Positions 9,401-15,749 of a DNA stretch of 15,875 bases are shown one piece after another (position 1 is the stretch's first letter; each line of letters begins with the position of its first letter). Below the pieces are notes generated by a model. That model worked only from the letters and a program-made list of their open reading frames with translations, was not told the origin of the DNA and did no database searches. The DNA is taken from assembly GCA_041499515.1 (NCBI GenBank), contig JBGQKM010000125.1, forward strand, positions 1 through 15,875, given 5' to 3'. The DNA is from PALSA-1355 sp041499515. GTDB taxonomy: Bacteria; Planctomycetota; Planctomycetia; Pirellulales; PALSA-1355. A program made the position numbers and the translations under genes.

Positions 9401-10280
9401 ATTCGACAACGAGCCCGACCGCCGCGTGCCGATCGCGATGGCATTGGCGCAACAGCCGTCGGGCGAGAACTGGCCCTATCTGGTCCGGGCGCTGTCCATC
9501 GTGGAAGGGGCCGCCGCGCAAGAAGTCTTGATGCGCCTGGCCGAAGTCGACCAGACGCCGAAAGATGCCGAGACGATCCGCCAGGTGATCCTGCGCGGAT
9601 TAATGCTCCGCGAAAACGGCAGCCGCCGCGCGGTCGACCTGTTGGAGAAATGGACGCGCCAGCAACAAAGCCAGCCGGACGACGCTTGGGACAAGGCGTT
9701 GGCCAAATGGCAAAACTGGTTCGTCGAACAATACCCCGACTCGCCCGAACCGACGTTGCCGGTGGATGCCGAACAGAATCACTGGACGTATCAAGAGCTG
9801 CTCAGCTTCCTCACCGGGCCGCAAGCCTCGCAAGCCGTGGCGGCGCGGGGCGCCACGCTGTTCGAGAAGGCCCAGTGCATCAAATGTCACCGCTACGGAA
9901 ACCGGGGCGACACGGTCGGGCCCGATTTGACCGACATCAGCAAGCGATTCCAGAAAAAGGAAATCCTCGAGTCGATCCTGTTTCCGTCACACGTCATCTC
10001 CGACCAATATGCCAGTCAGACGATCGTGACCAAGAACGGCAGGCACTACGTGGGCATGGTCGCGCCCAGCGGCGATAACGCGCTGGTGGTTCTGCAGGCC
10101 AACGGCGAGAAGGCGATCGTTGCGGTGGGCGACGTGGAGCAGAAAACTCGCAACAAACTCTCGTCCATGCCGGAGGGGCTCTTGAACGCGCTAAGCCTCG
10201 AGGAAGTCGCCGATCTCTTCGCCTATCTGACCAACTCGGCGCGGTCGGACGTCACCCGGCGGCCGGGACGCTTGCGGTAG
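6474..10280 (+). CDS. Secreted PVC-type membrane-bound dehydrogenase with HEAT-like repeats and C-terminal haem-binding (CxxCH) domain
   Basis: A very large exported redox protein, 1268 residues from the ATG at 6474. The frame is open to 6390, but only this start puts a signal peptide at the N-terminus (Arg at 8 and 13, hydrophobic 14-33, cleavage near AATAKE). Domains in order: a beta-sandwich of the kind found before glycosidases (about 39-190, QWIWSP...YFRKSF...YVNGRHIGTGG...DITKYL); the planctomycete dehydrogenase-type beta-propeller (about 205-553), with two calcium-like DxDxDG loops (D245/D247/D249 and D292/D294/D296), GEHGPHALTLGPDGLLYI and AGGLQNPYDLAF; an all-helical HEAT-like region (about 570-1060); and a cytochrome c-like module (about 1120-1255) with the haem motif C1135-I-K-C1138-H1139 and the VGPDL signature. 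These correspond to the families TIGR02604 and TIGR02603. The substrate is unknown, though the N-terminal module hints at carbohydrate. The gene is apparently monocistronic. Confidence 0.9.
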   Translation: MPQIFIARCAAVRASFAACILAALAVIFALVSQAATAKEAQWIWSPAYEKELAPTGTCYFRKSFNLGTPEHGTVQIACDDSYTLYVNGRHIGTGGNWKVLDVYDITKYLVQGANTIAVKAVNSEGSSAGLVARVIVKQQGNTHVEYSTDATWKTALKEFPQWQKSRFDDTQWLAARGFGNLGATLPWGNEVTVAGAEGRFKVTPEFHVEWIVEPKETGSLICMTFDEFGQIVASRENGPLIIVRDEDRDGLPDTVSTYCEELKNCQGLLSISGKMYAIGEGPQGAALYRLSDEDQDGEIDRVEAILKFSGEMGEHGPHALTLGPDGLLYILIGNFAQTAQECESTSPYHDFYEGDLITPRYEDAGGHAVGIKAPGGTIIRTDTAGTAVELFAGGLQNPYDLAFNQEGELFTCDSDMEWDSGMPWYRPTRLNHVSAGSEFGWRSGWAKWPNYFIDSLPPALELGRGSPAGMEVYNHVMFPQRYHNALFVCDWSRGRILAVRTKPHGATYKATAEVFLEGQPLNVTDVAVGADGWLYFCTGGRDTEGGIYRIVWNGKVPESVINRGKGIVAALEQPQINSAWARQRVALLKQQLGNEWSEQLSDVIEDEKAPVEQRLRAMNLMQLFGPYPSTSLLIEASRARASVLRAKAAYLMGIHVDDDTQIRLGELLQDKDLAVQRAACEALLRAGQPMPAEKLTKLLASPDRYVSWAAGRALQRVPRENWEPAILEHAEPRVFIAGSVSLLGLSPEQGTVDAVLQRSSELLGNYLSDDDFLDLLRVIQVALLKGQSQPENVSSLRRQLSEEYPSRDYRMNRELTRLLVYLQEPTFAERLVEQLNGDAPSLEKMQLLTHTRFLQAGWTIPLKLEVLKAFEEARAIQGGHSFAGYIENISRDFFATFNEDERALVLADGAKWPTSALSVLAKLPEHPSPEILTEIENLDRQVLKLDSEAAKRLRIGICAVLGASGDSQAMAYLRELFDNEPDRRVPIAMALAQQPSGENWPYLVRALSIVEGAAAQEVLMRLAEVDQTPKDAETIRQVILRGLMLRENGSRRAVDLLEKWTRQQQSQPDDAWDKALAKWQNWFVEQYPDSPEPTLPVDAEQNHWTYQELLSFLTGPQASQAVAARGATLFEKAQCIKCHRYGNRGDTVGPDLTDISKRFQKKEILESILFPSHVISDQYASQTIVTKNGRHYVGMVAPSGDNALVVLQANGEKAIVAVGDVEQKTRNKLSSMPEGLLNALSLEEVADLFAYLTNSARSDVTRRPGRLR

Positions 10281-10552
10281 CACGGTCGGCCGGCTGGTGC
10301 TCGGCGCGGCAATTTGTCGCGGATGCGTGGGCCCTACGTCGGAAGACTTCTGGTTCTGCCCGATTACGCCGGATTTACCTGCTGGCAGGCTAAGGCAGTT
10401 GCCGGGGGGGCGTGGAAGCTTTCAAGCCCCGACGCGCTTGAGTCGATGCTAGCGGATAGAGGTGTACGCTCGGGACGCTTGCGCCGATTCGTTGCTTGAC
10501 AAAGTCGTGCCAAGCCGCCGAAGTTTGGAAATTCATAGCGAGGAGACGATCG

Positions 10553-10891
10553 ATGCGATACTCGAACATTGTGACGGGAATCGGGGCGGTGCTCGTGATT
10601 CTGTCGGCCGGCGTGGCGCAGGCCGCACAACGTGACGCGACTGCCAAGATCTTGGGTAATATGCAGGGAAACAATGCGCAGTCCGCGACCGCGTATCGCG
10701 CATTCAGCTACGCGCCGGCCGAGGCGGCTGCGACCGTGGCAGCACAGCCCTGTGCGCCAGCAGCAGACAACACGGCCCGCAGCTACTCGTATCAGCCGGG
10801 GACCTCGGGCGCTGTCCAGCCGGTTAATGGCCAAGGATCGCGCGGTCCCGGTTATTTGCGTGCCGACCGCAAGGCCCTCGGCGAGTATTAA
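10553..10891 (+). CDS. Small secreted protein of unknown function with repeated aromatic SYxP motif
   Basis: A 112-residue product not recognised as any known family. The ATG at 10553 is preferred because AGGAGA (10541-10546) lies 6 bp before it and the resulting N-terminus is a clean signal peptide (MRYSNIVTG, hydrophobic 7-20, cleavage at AQA-AQ). A TTG at 10496 in the same frame would spoil that. The mature part is Ala/Gln/Tyr-rich, probably disordered, with one cysteine (C67). It contains two related motifs, YRAFSYAP (48-55) and ARSYSYQP (75-82). I recall similar short Tyr-Ser-Tyr-x-Pro motifs in other small planctomycete secreted proteins, but cannot confirm this. The gene stands alone: it is 272 bp after the dehydrogenase and is followed by a strong terminator, so it probably has its own promoter. 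Its role is unknown. Confidence 0.75.
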   Translation: MRYSNIVTGIGAVLVILSAGVAQAAQRDATAKILGNMQGNNAQSATAYRAFSYAPAEAAATVAAQPCAPAADNTARSYSYQPGTSGAVQPVNGQGSRGPGYLRADRKALGEY

Positions 10892-10920
10892 TCGCCGGCT
10901 CATAGCGCGCATGCCATCAG

Positions 10921-10963
10921 ACGGTTCTGGTCAATCGACTTCGTTGACCAGAGCCGTTTTTTT
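10921..10963 (+). terminator. Strong rho-independent terminator
   Basis: A 14-bp stem pairs ACGGTTCTGGTCAA (10921-10934) with TTGACCAGAGCCGT (10944-10957). It has one G-U wobble and a 9-nt loop, and is followed by a run of seven T (10957-10963). It begins 29 bp after the stop of the small secreted protein and ends 16 bp before the stop of the convergent sensor kinase. The T-run is on the plus strand only, so it terminates the small-protein transcript and shields the kinase from read-through. Confidence 0.93.
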
Positions 10964-10979
10964 ATTGGCCGCGGAAAAC

Positions 10980-12431
10980 TCAGCTCGAGTAACTGGCGCG
11001 GGGCGCATCGGTCCAGGCGATCGATTCCTGGGCGTGCAGCGGCAAGTTCACGATGAACGTGGCTCCATGTCCACGGCTGCTCTCGGCGCGAATCGTGCCG
11101 CCGTGAGCCGCGACGATCGACTGGCAAATGCTCAAGCCCAAGCCGTTGCCGTGGGTGGGGTTTTCGCGTTGGCGTGATTTGTCGCCCCGATAAAACCTGT
11201 CGAACACGTGCGGCAGGTCGGTCGGGCTGATCCCCATGCCCGTGTCGGCCACGCGCAAGACCAGTCGCCCACCCGTCGCGTCGCGGGCCAGCGTCATCAG
11301 CACCTGCCCGCCGCGGGGGGTGAACTTGAGGCTGTTGTCGATCAAATTGTTGACCACCTGGCGCAGTCGGCCGGCGTCGCCGTCGATCGTGATCTCGTCG
11401 CGCACGTCGACCACGAGTTGGATGCCACGTTCCTCGGCGGCTCCGCGGAACATTTCGCTGGACTTTTCCAGCAATTGGCCGAAAGGGACGGGCCGCATTT
11501 CGACCGGGAACCGCGCGGCGTCGGTCTCGGCCAGCAGCAAAAGCTGGTTGACCAGCACCCGCAACTGTCCGCACTGATCGGCGATTTCACAGAGCATGTC
11601 CTGGTATTCTTCGACGGTCCGATCCGAGTTGAGCGTGACCTCCACCGAGCTTTGCACGGCGGCCAGCGGCGAGCGGAGCTCGTGGGCCGCATTGGCGACG
11701 AATTCGCGATTGCGCTCGAGATGTTCGCCCAACAAATCCAAAAAGTGGTTGATCGTCCGCGAAAGTTGGTCCAATTCGTCTTGCGTGCCGCGGATCGGAA
11801 GGCGTTCTTCCATGTGGCTGGGGCGCAGCCGGGCGGCGGTGGAGATGATCCGCGCCAGCGGTCGCGTGGCTCGTCCGGCCAACCAATAGCCGCTGATCGG
11901 AGCCACGAACAAGATCACGATGCCGGCCGCCGTCATCAGCCGCGTCAACGTGGCCACGTCGTCGTCCACAGTGGCCAGTGAAGCGCCCACGCGGACCGTG
12001 TAGGCAGGCACACCGGGTTTGCTCAGCACGCGCTGCGCCACTCGATAGCCGCTGAGCGACAACAGCGAGGGCTCTCCGGCCTGCGGCAAAGGCGCGCCCT
12101 GTAAGTCCGGCGGCTTGCCGCTGGACGACATGAGCCGGCCATCGGTATCGAGCAATTGCACGAACAGTTTGCGATCGACGTGGCCTTGCGCCTTGCGGTC
12201 CATCTCGCGGTAGATTTCCACGTTGTTCGGGTAGAACGTCTCGGCGGCCAGGGCGACTTCATAGGCGTCGTCCAGCATGAGATGATCGTTTTCGCTGTGC
12301 AGGGTAAACCGCAGGGCTTCGTGCACGCCCACGAGCGTCACCACCACGATCAGCAACACGGCCGCGGTGTTCCATGCGCTCAAGCGAAAGCGGAGCGACC
12401 GAAAGAGCGTATTAAACTGCTCGAAGCGCAT
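10980..12431 (-). CDS. Two-component sensor histidine kinase (HAMP, HisKA, HATPase)
   Basis: Membrane sensor kinase, 483 residues. Order: short cytosolic N-terminus, membrane helix 1 (about 21-40), extracytoplasmic sensor region (about 41-165), helix 2 (about 166-186), HAMP linker (187-240) and dimerisation/phosphoacceptor domain with AHELRSPLAAVQ, in which H250 is the autophosphorylated histidine. The ATP-binding domain follows, with N-box NNLIDNSLKF (361-370), G1 DTGMG (396-400), F-box FDRFYRG (410-416) and G2 GNGLGLS (428-434). All catalytic motifs are intact. The layout resembles CusS/QseC-type kinases of the OmpR-partner class, but the sensor region has no metal-ligand signature I recognise, so the signal is unknown. 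The ATG at 12431 lies inside the regulator gene (20 bp overlap), indicating coupled translation. The minus-strand transcript converges on the terminator region. Confidence 0.95.
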   Translation of the reverse strand: MRFEQFNTLFRSLRFRLSAWNTAAVLLIVVVTLVGVHEALRFTLHSENDHLMLDDAYEVALAAETFYPNNVEIYREMDRKAQGHVDRKLFVQLLDTDGRLMSSSGKPPDLQGAPLPQAGEPSLLSLSGYRVAQRVLSKPGVPAYTVRVGASLATVDDDVATLTRLMTAAGIVILFVAPISGYWLAGRATRPLARIISTAARLRPSHMEERLPIRGTQDELDQLSRTINHFLDLLGEHLERNREFVANAAHELRSPLAAVQSSVEVTLNSDRTVEEYQDMLCEIADQCGQLRVLVNQLLLLAETDAARFPVEMRPVPFGQLLEKSSEMFRGAAEERGIQLVVDVRDEITIDGDAGRLRQVVNNLIDNSLKFTPRGGQVLMTLARDATGGRLVLRVADTGMGISPTDLPHVFDRFYRGDKSRQRENPTHGNGLGLSICQSIVAAHGGTIRAESSRGHGATFIVNLPLHAQESIAWTDAPRASYSS

Positions 12432-13083
12432 AGCCTCGCCCCCGCACCGTCTGGATCACCGATTCGTCGAACCCCTTGTCGAGCTTGCCGCGCAGCCGAT
12501 TGATGTGGACCTCGATCACGTTGGTGGCGCCTTCCCAATCGGTCTCCCACAAGTGCTCGCAGAGCATCCGCCGCGTGACGATGTGACCCGCGTATCGCAT
12601 CAGCAGCTCCAGCAGGCTGAACTCGGTGGGGGTCAACTCGATTTCGTTGTCCTCGCGCGTAACGCGGCGCGTGGTCAAATCCAGCGTCAGCCTGCCAGCC
12701 TGAATCACCGCCGGCGGCCGCGCGACGATGCGGCGGCAGACTGCTTCCACGCGGGCCATCAACTCGACCAGCGCAAACGGCTTGACGACGTAGTCGTCCG
12801 CGCCGGCGTTCAAGCCCGAGACGCGCTCCTCGACCGAACCCAATGCCGTCAAGGCAATCACCGGCGTCTGAATGCCCAAGCTGCGCAGCTCTTGGAGCAC
12901 TTCCAGCCCGGGGCGTCCGGGCAGCATGAGATCGAGGATGATCGCGTCAAACTGCTGGCCCGAGGCCAACTCCAAACCTCGTTGGCCTTCTTTGGCCCAC
13001 ATGCAGCCATGTCCGGCTTCCGAGAACCCTTTGCGCAAAGCTTTGCCGATCAACGGATCATCTTCGATGACCAAGAGCTCCAT
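12412..13083 (-). CDS. Two-component response regulator, OmpR/PhoB family
   Basis: Cytosolic transcription factor, 223 residues. The receiver domain (1-115) has the acidic pair D8/D9 (plus E7), phosphoacceptor D51 in ILDLMLPGRPG, T79 and K101 in VVKPF. The winged-helix DNA-binding domain (about 125-223) has the OmpR-type ELTPTEFSLLELLM segment (149-162), the recognition-helix stretch NVIEVHINRLRGKL (188-201) and the C-terminal VRGRGYAL hairpin. AAGGG sits 7 bp before the ATG at 13083, supporting this start. It is the first gene of the operon with the downstream kinase. The upstream region holds a TATAAT box and a tandem repeat compatible with autoregulation. The closest-looking relatives are CusR/QseB-type regulators, but target genes are not known. 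Confidence 0.96.
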   Translation of the reverse strand: MELLVIEDDPLIGKALRKGFSEAGHGCMWAKEGQRGLELASGQQFDAIILDLMLPGRPGLEVLQELRSLGIQTPVIALTALGSVEERVSGLNAGADDYVVKPFALVELMARVEAVCRRIVARPPAVIQAGRLTLDLTTRRVTREDNEIELTPTEFSLLELLMRYAGHIVTRRMLCEHLWETDWEGATNVIEVHINRLRGKLDKGFDESVIQTVRGRGYALRAV

Positions 13084-13154
13084 GGACCAGCCCTTCGTTC
13101 GACCCGAACAAGGCCCGCCAGCCGCTTGTTGCCGCCGGATCCGCCTAAGCCTTC

Positions 13155-13160
13155 ATTATA
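13155..13160 (-). promoter_or_regulatory. -10 element for the response regulator/kinase operon
   Basis: The minus strand reads a perfect TATAAT at 13160-13155, about 72 bp before the regulator ATG. No TTGACA-like -35 is present at 16-18 bp spacing (the sequence there is GC-rich). That is typical of promoters needing an activator, and fits an upstream site for an OmpR-type regulator. Confidence 0.5.
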
Positions 13161-13205
13161 ACCCAACTCCCCGTTTGTCGGGCAGACGCAATTCGCAGCG
13201 GGTAT

Positions 13206-13224
13206 CTTAAGAATTCGTAAGAGT
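13206..13224. promoter_or_regulatory. Candidate OmpR-family operator (tandem TAAGA repeat, 10-bp period)
   Basis: TAAGA occurs at 13208-13212 and again at 13218-13222, exactly one helical turn apart, inside an AT-rich island in otherwise GC-rich sequence. OmpR/PhoB-family dimers typically bind direct repeats spaced 10-11 bp. The site lies about 48-67 bp upstream of the TATAAT of the regulator operon, an activator-like position, and could also act on the divergent transporter gene. Assignment rests only on spacing and position. Confidence 0.35.
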
Positions 13225-13301
13225 ATAGGGCCGCTAGACTACAGCCGATTCGACATTCCACGGGGCTGGCGGAACCTTTCCGATTTGTAATTGTATGGCA
13301 G

Positions 13302-13330
13302 TGGTCATCCGGGTGCAGCACTTCTATACT
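13302..13330 (+). promoter_or_regulatory. Possible promoter of the SulP-PII transporter gene
   Basis: TGGTCA (13302-13307, 4 of 6 matches to TTGACA) is followed after 17 bp by TATACT (13325-13330, 5 of 6 matches to TATAAT). If used, it gives a leader of about 300 nt that includes the two inverted repeats below. It is the best plus-strand match in the region, but in GC-rich genomes such matches are weak evidence. Confidence 0.35.
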
Positions 13331-13458
13331 CCGCAGGTGGCCCGAACGGAGAACAGCAGAGCCATGGTTGCCATCGACCCATCTTCGTTTGGGCGGCAGA
13401 GGCTGCCTCACGCCGTGTTTTCAGTGGTTTGACGTCCTTCCCCGGCCGGTGGATTCCA

Positions 13459-13524
13459 GAAAGACATCGAACAAGGCCGTCTTGACTGTCTTTCCCGCGA
13501 GCTCCAGGTCGCCTCAGGGCGACC
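13459..13524 (+). promoter_or_regulatory. Two tandem RNA hairpins in the leader of the SulP-PII gene
   Basis: Hairpin 1 pairs GAAAGACA (13459-13466) with TGTCTTTC (13487-13494), perfect over 8 bp, with an inner CAAG/CTTG stem (13472-13475 with 13481-13484) around a 5-nt loop. Hairpin 2 pairs GGTCGCC (13507-13513) with GGCGACC (13518-13524), perfect over 7 bp with a TCAG loop. No T-run follows either, so they are not standard terminators. They could be a structured 5' leader, an attenuator-like element or chance. I recognise no riboswitch class. Confidence 0.35.
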
Positions 13525-13633
13525 ACGCACGAGACGCCGCGAGGGGCGAGCCGAAGCACGGGGTTTGAGGTCCGCGACGGCCGGCCGTGAGCGATTTCAG
13601 GCTATTGCAGCCGTACCCGTGGAGTGTATCGAA

Positions 13634-15628
13634 ATGGCGTTGCCCAGCAGTCACGCGGCCCCAGGTTCCGGGACTAGTTCTTCCCATGGCCCTGGCTCGG
13701 CCGATTTCGCCGGCGAAAAACCGCGTGGCGATCTGGCGGGGTTCGTCAAGTACTTTCGCCACGATATACTTTCCGGGTTTTTGGTGTTCTTGATCGCATT
13801 GCCGCTGTGCCTGGGCATTTCGCTGGCCTGCGGCTATCCGGCGGTGGCCGGCGTATTCACGGCCATCATCGGCGCGGTTTTGACGACCTTTTTGAGCGAC
13901 TCCGAATTGACGATCAAGGGGCCGGCCGCCGGACTGATCGTGATCGCGATCGGCGCCGTCACGGAATTTGGCTTCACGGGCGGCCAGGATCCGGCGGCCG
14001 ACATGCAGGCCTATCAAATGGCGCTGGCCGTGGGCGTCGCGGCCGGCGTGATACAGATTGCCTTCGGGCTGTTGCGGGCCGGAGTGCTGGGCGATTTCTT
14101 TCCGACGGCCGCGGTGCACGGGATGTTGGCGGCCATCGGCATCATTATCGTGCTCAAGCAATTGCCGGTCACGATGGGCGAAGTCGCCAAGGGTGATCCC
14201 CTGGAGATTCTGCGAGAGTTGCCCGACAAGTTCATCCACGCTAATCCGCAAATCACGCTGATCGGCTCGGTGAGCTTGCTGATCCTGTTCGGGCTGCCGA
14301 TGATCTCCAACCGGTGGGTCAAGATGATCCCCGCGCCGATGGTGGTGCTGTTGGTGGCGGTGCCGTTGGGCATGTATTTCGACCTGTCGCACGAGCACAC
14401 CTACACGATGCTGGGCAGCACGTACAACCTCGGCGAATCGTTCTTGGTCAACGTGCCCAACAACCTGTTGCAGGCGATGGCGCACCCGGACTTTTCGGCT
14501 TTGCAGTCCTGGATGGGTTGGAAGTGGGTGATCATGTTTGCCCTGATCGGGTCGCTCGAATCGATGCTCAGCGCCAAGGCCATCGACATGCTCGATCCCT
14601 GGAAGCGCAAAACGAACTTGAACCGCGACCTGGTGGCCGTCGGATTCGCCAACACGCTGGCGGCGATGGTGGGCGGGCTGCCGATGATTTCCGAAATCGT
14701 CCGCAGCAAAGCGAACATCGACAACGGCGCGCGCACGCGCTTCGCGGACTTGTGGCACGGCGTGTTTCTGCTGGGGTTCGTGGCGCTGGTGCCTTTCCTG
14801 ATCCACCGCATTCCGTTGGCGGCGTTGGCGGCGATGCTGGTGTATACGGGCTACCGCTTGGGGTCTCCCAGGGAATTCTTGAACGTTTACAAGATCGGAC
14901 GCGAACAGTTGGCGATTTTCGCCATTACGGTCGTGGCCGTGCTGGCGACCGATCTGTTGATCGGAATCGCCATCGGCATCGGCGTCAAGATTGCCATCCA
15001 CCTGTTCAATGGCGTGCCGCTAGGCTCGGTGTTCACGCCGTACCTGGAGGTCGAAACCCGGGACGACAATACGGTCGTGATTTTGGCCAAGGGATCGGCC
15101 GTCTTTACCAACTGGATTCCCTTCAAACGCCAAATCGAACAACTGGGTCTGGTACAGAAAAACAATGTCGTGATCGACCTCTCCGGCACGAAGATGGTCG
15201 ACCACAGCGTGATGGAACGCTTGCACGAAATGGAAATGGACTTTGACCAGGCCGGACTGCAGCTCGAGGTTGTCGGCCTGGATTCGCACCAGCAATTCTC
15301 CGACCACCCGTTTGCGGCGCGTAAACGCGCTTTCGCGCGGATCAAACGCGTGACGATCGTGGCGGAAAGCGACTTGGAATCGCAGTTGATCGAGCGCTGC
15401 ATCAAATTGGGCGCCTCCGGCTATACGTCGATCCCCTGCTCCGGCGCCGGCCGACGAACCGCGGCCGCGGAATCTGCCTCTCGCAATGCCCAAGTCCGGC
15501 TGGAAGTGGTCGTCGCCTCGGAGATCGCCGAACAGATCCTGGACTTTATTGCCCGCGATATTTCGCCCGAACGCGCCATCACCGCCTGCGTCGAGACGGT
15601 CGAGGTCTTGCGACGAGACCAGTTCTGA
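13634..15628 (+). CDS. SulP-family anion (putative bicarbonate) transporter with STAS domain and fused C-terminal PII-like domain
   Basis: Inner-membrane transporter, 664 residues from the ATG at 13634, chosen because GGAG (13621-13624) lies 9 bp upstream. A TTG at 13565 in frame has no such support. After a Ser/Gly-rich tail (1-30), the SulP core spans about 40-460 with its signature SDSELTIKGPAAGLIVIAIGAV (88-109), GSLESMLSAKAIDML (306-320) and GGLPMISEIVRSKANIDNGARTR (347-369). This clade of SulP, often linked to carbonic anhydrase, is thought to carry bicarbonate. A cytosolic STAS domain follows (about 478-560; VVIDLSGTKMVDHSVMERLHEM). The last 95 residues (about 569-660) read like a PII-like protein of the SbtB/CPII kind: KRVTIVAESDLESQLI, then IKLGASGYTSI, a short loop AGRRTAAAESASRN, and VRLEVVVASEIAEQILDFIAR...ACVETVEVL. 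The C-terminal redox loop seen in SbtB is absent. The substrate could instead be sulfate or another anion. Confidence 0.88.
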   Translation: MALPSSHAAPGSGTSSSHGPGSADFAGEKPRGDLAGFVKYFRHDILSGFLVFLIALPLCLGISLACGYPAVAGVFTAIIGAVLTTFLSDSELTIKGPAAGLIVIAIGAVTEFGFTGGQDPAADMQAYQMALAVGVAAGVIQIAFGLLRAGVLGDFFPTAAVHGMLAAIGIIIVLKQLPVTMGEVAKGDPLEILRELPDKFIHANPQITLIGSVSLLILFGLPMISNRWVKMIPAPMVVLLVAVPLGMYFDLSHEHTYTMLGSTYNLGESFLVNVPNNLLQAMAHPDFSALQSWMGWKWVIMFALIGSLESMLSAKAIDMLDPWKRKTNLNRDLVAVGFANTLAAMVGGLPMISEIVRSKANIDNGARTRFADLWHGVFLLGFVALVPFLIHRIPLAALAAMLVYTGYRLGSPREFLNVYKIGREQLAIFAITVVAVLATDLLIGIAIGIGVKIAIHLFNGVPLGSVFTPYLEVETRDDNTVVILAKGSAVFTNWIPFKRQIEQLGLVQKNNVVIDLSGTKMVDHSVMERLHEMEMDFDQAGLQLEVVGLDSHQQFSDHPFAARKRAFARIKRVTIVAESDLESQLIERCIKLGASGYTSIPCSGAGRRTAAAESASRNAQVRLEVVVASEIAEQILDFIARDISPERAITACVETVEVLRRDQF

Positions 15629-15666
15629 AGCCGACTGTGCGCGTGGGCCCGAAAGCGTGCCCGTTC

Positions 15667-15682
15667 GCCCTCGCCCGAGGGC
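15667..15682 (+). other. GC hairpin between the transporter gene and prfB
   Basis: GCCCTCG (15667-15673) and CGAGGGC (15676-15682) form a perfect inverted repeat starting 38 bp after the transporter stop. The loop would be at least 4 nt once the innermost pair opens. No T-run follows, so termination here would be weak or not of the standard intrinsic type. It sits just upstream of the prfB TATAAT. Confidence 0.4.
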
Positions 15683-15693
15683 ACCTCGTCCGG

Positions 15694-15699
15694 TATAAT
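15694..15699 (+). promoter_or_regulatory. Candidate -10 element of prfB
   Basis: A perfect TATAAT lies 50 bp before the prfB ATG, in the intergenic gap after the transporter gene. The -35 position (about 15671-15676) reads TCGCCC within a GC hairpin, not a consensus. Position and perfect match make it the most likely prfB promoter core. Confidence 0.45.
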
Positions 15700-15749
15700 T
15701 GTGCGTTTGCGACCTGGCACGCCCAATTACTTTCCCCAAAAGAGCCGTC

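Larger units (their letters stand above)
13084..13633. other. Divergent intergenic region between the two-component operon and the SulP-PII gene
   Basis: This 550-bp region lies between divergent start codons. Near the regulator it carries a minus-strand TATAAT and a 10-bp-period repeat. Near the middle is a plus-strand promoter candidate, and 110-175 bp before the transporter ATG are two inverted repeats able to form RNA hairpins. Each is listed separately. The short ORFs here have no ribosome-binding sites or recognisable content, and I regard them as chance. Shine-Dalgarno-like GGAG at 13621-13624 belongs to the transporter gene. Confidence 0.7.

Noticed and set aside
10407..10430. GGGGC/GCCCC inverted repeat after the dehydrogenase gene as a terminator
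   Set aside because: The stem is only 5 bp with a partly mismatched interior and no T-run, and lies 127 bp after the stop codon.
10314..10499. A 61-codon plus-strand ORF after the dehydrogenase gene
   Set aside because: It has no ribosome-binding site, no recognisable content and no conserved context. It is short enough to be chance.
10496..10501. TTGACA as a -35 box for the small secreted protein gene
   Set aside because: It is a perfect hexamer, but 16-18 bp downstream the sequence is CGAAGT-like with no -10 resemblance. The TTG is also not a credible start codon for the protein.
13514..15001. A 495-codon minus-strand open frame over the SulP gene
   Set aside because: The translation is a low-complexity Arg/Gln/His/Asp-rich chain typical of the antisense of a real gene. 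The plus-strand SulP protein is unmistakable.
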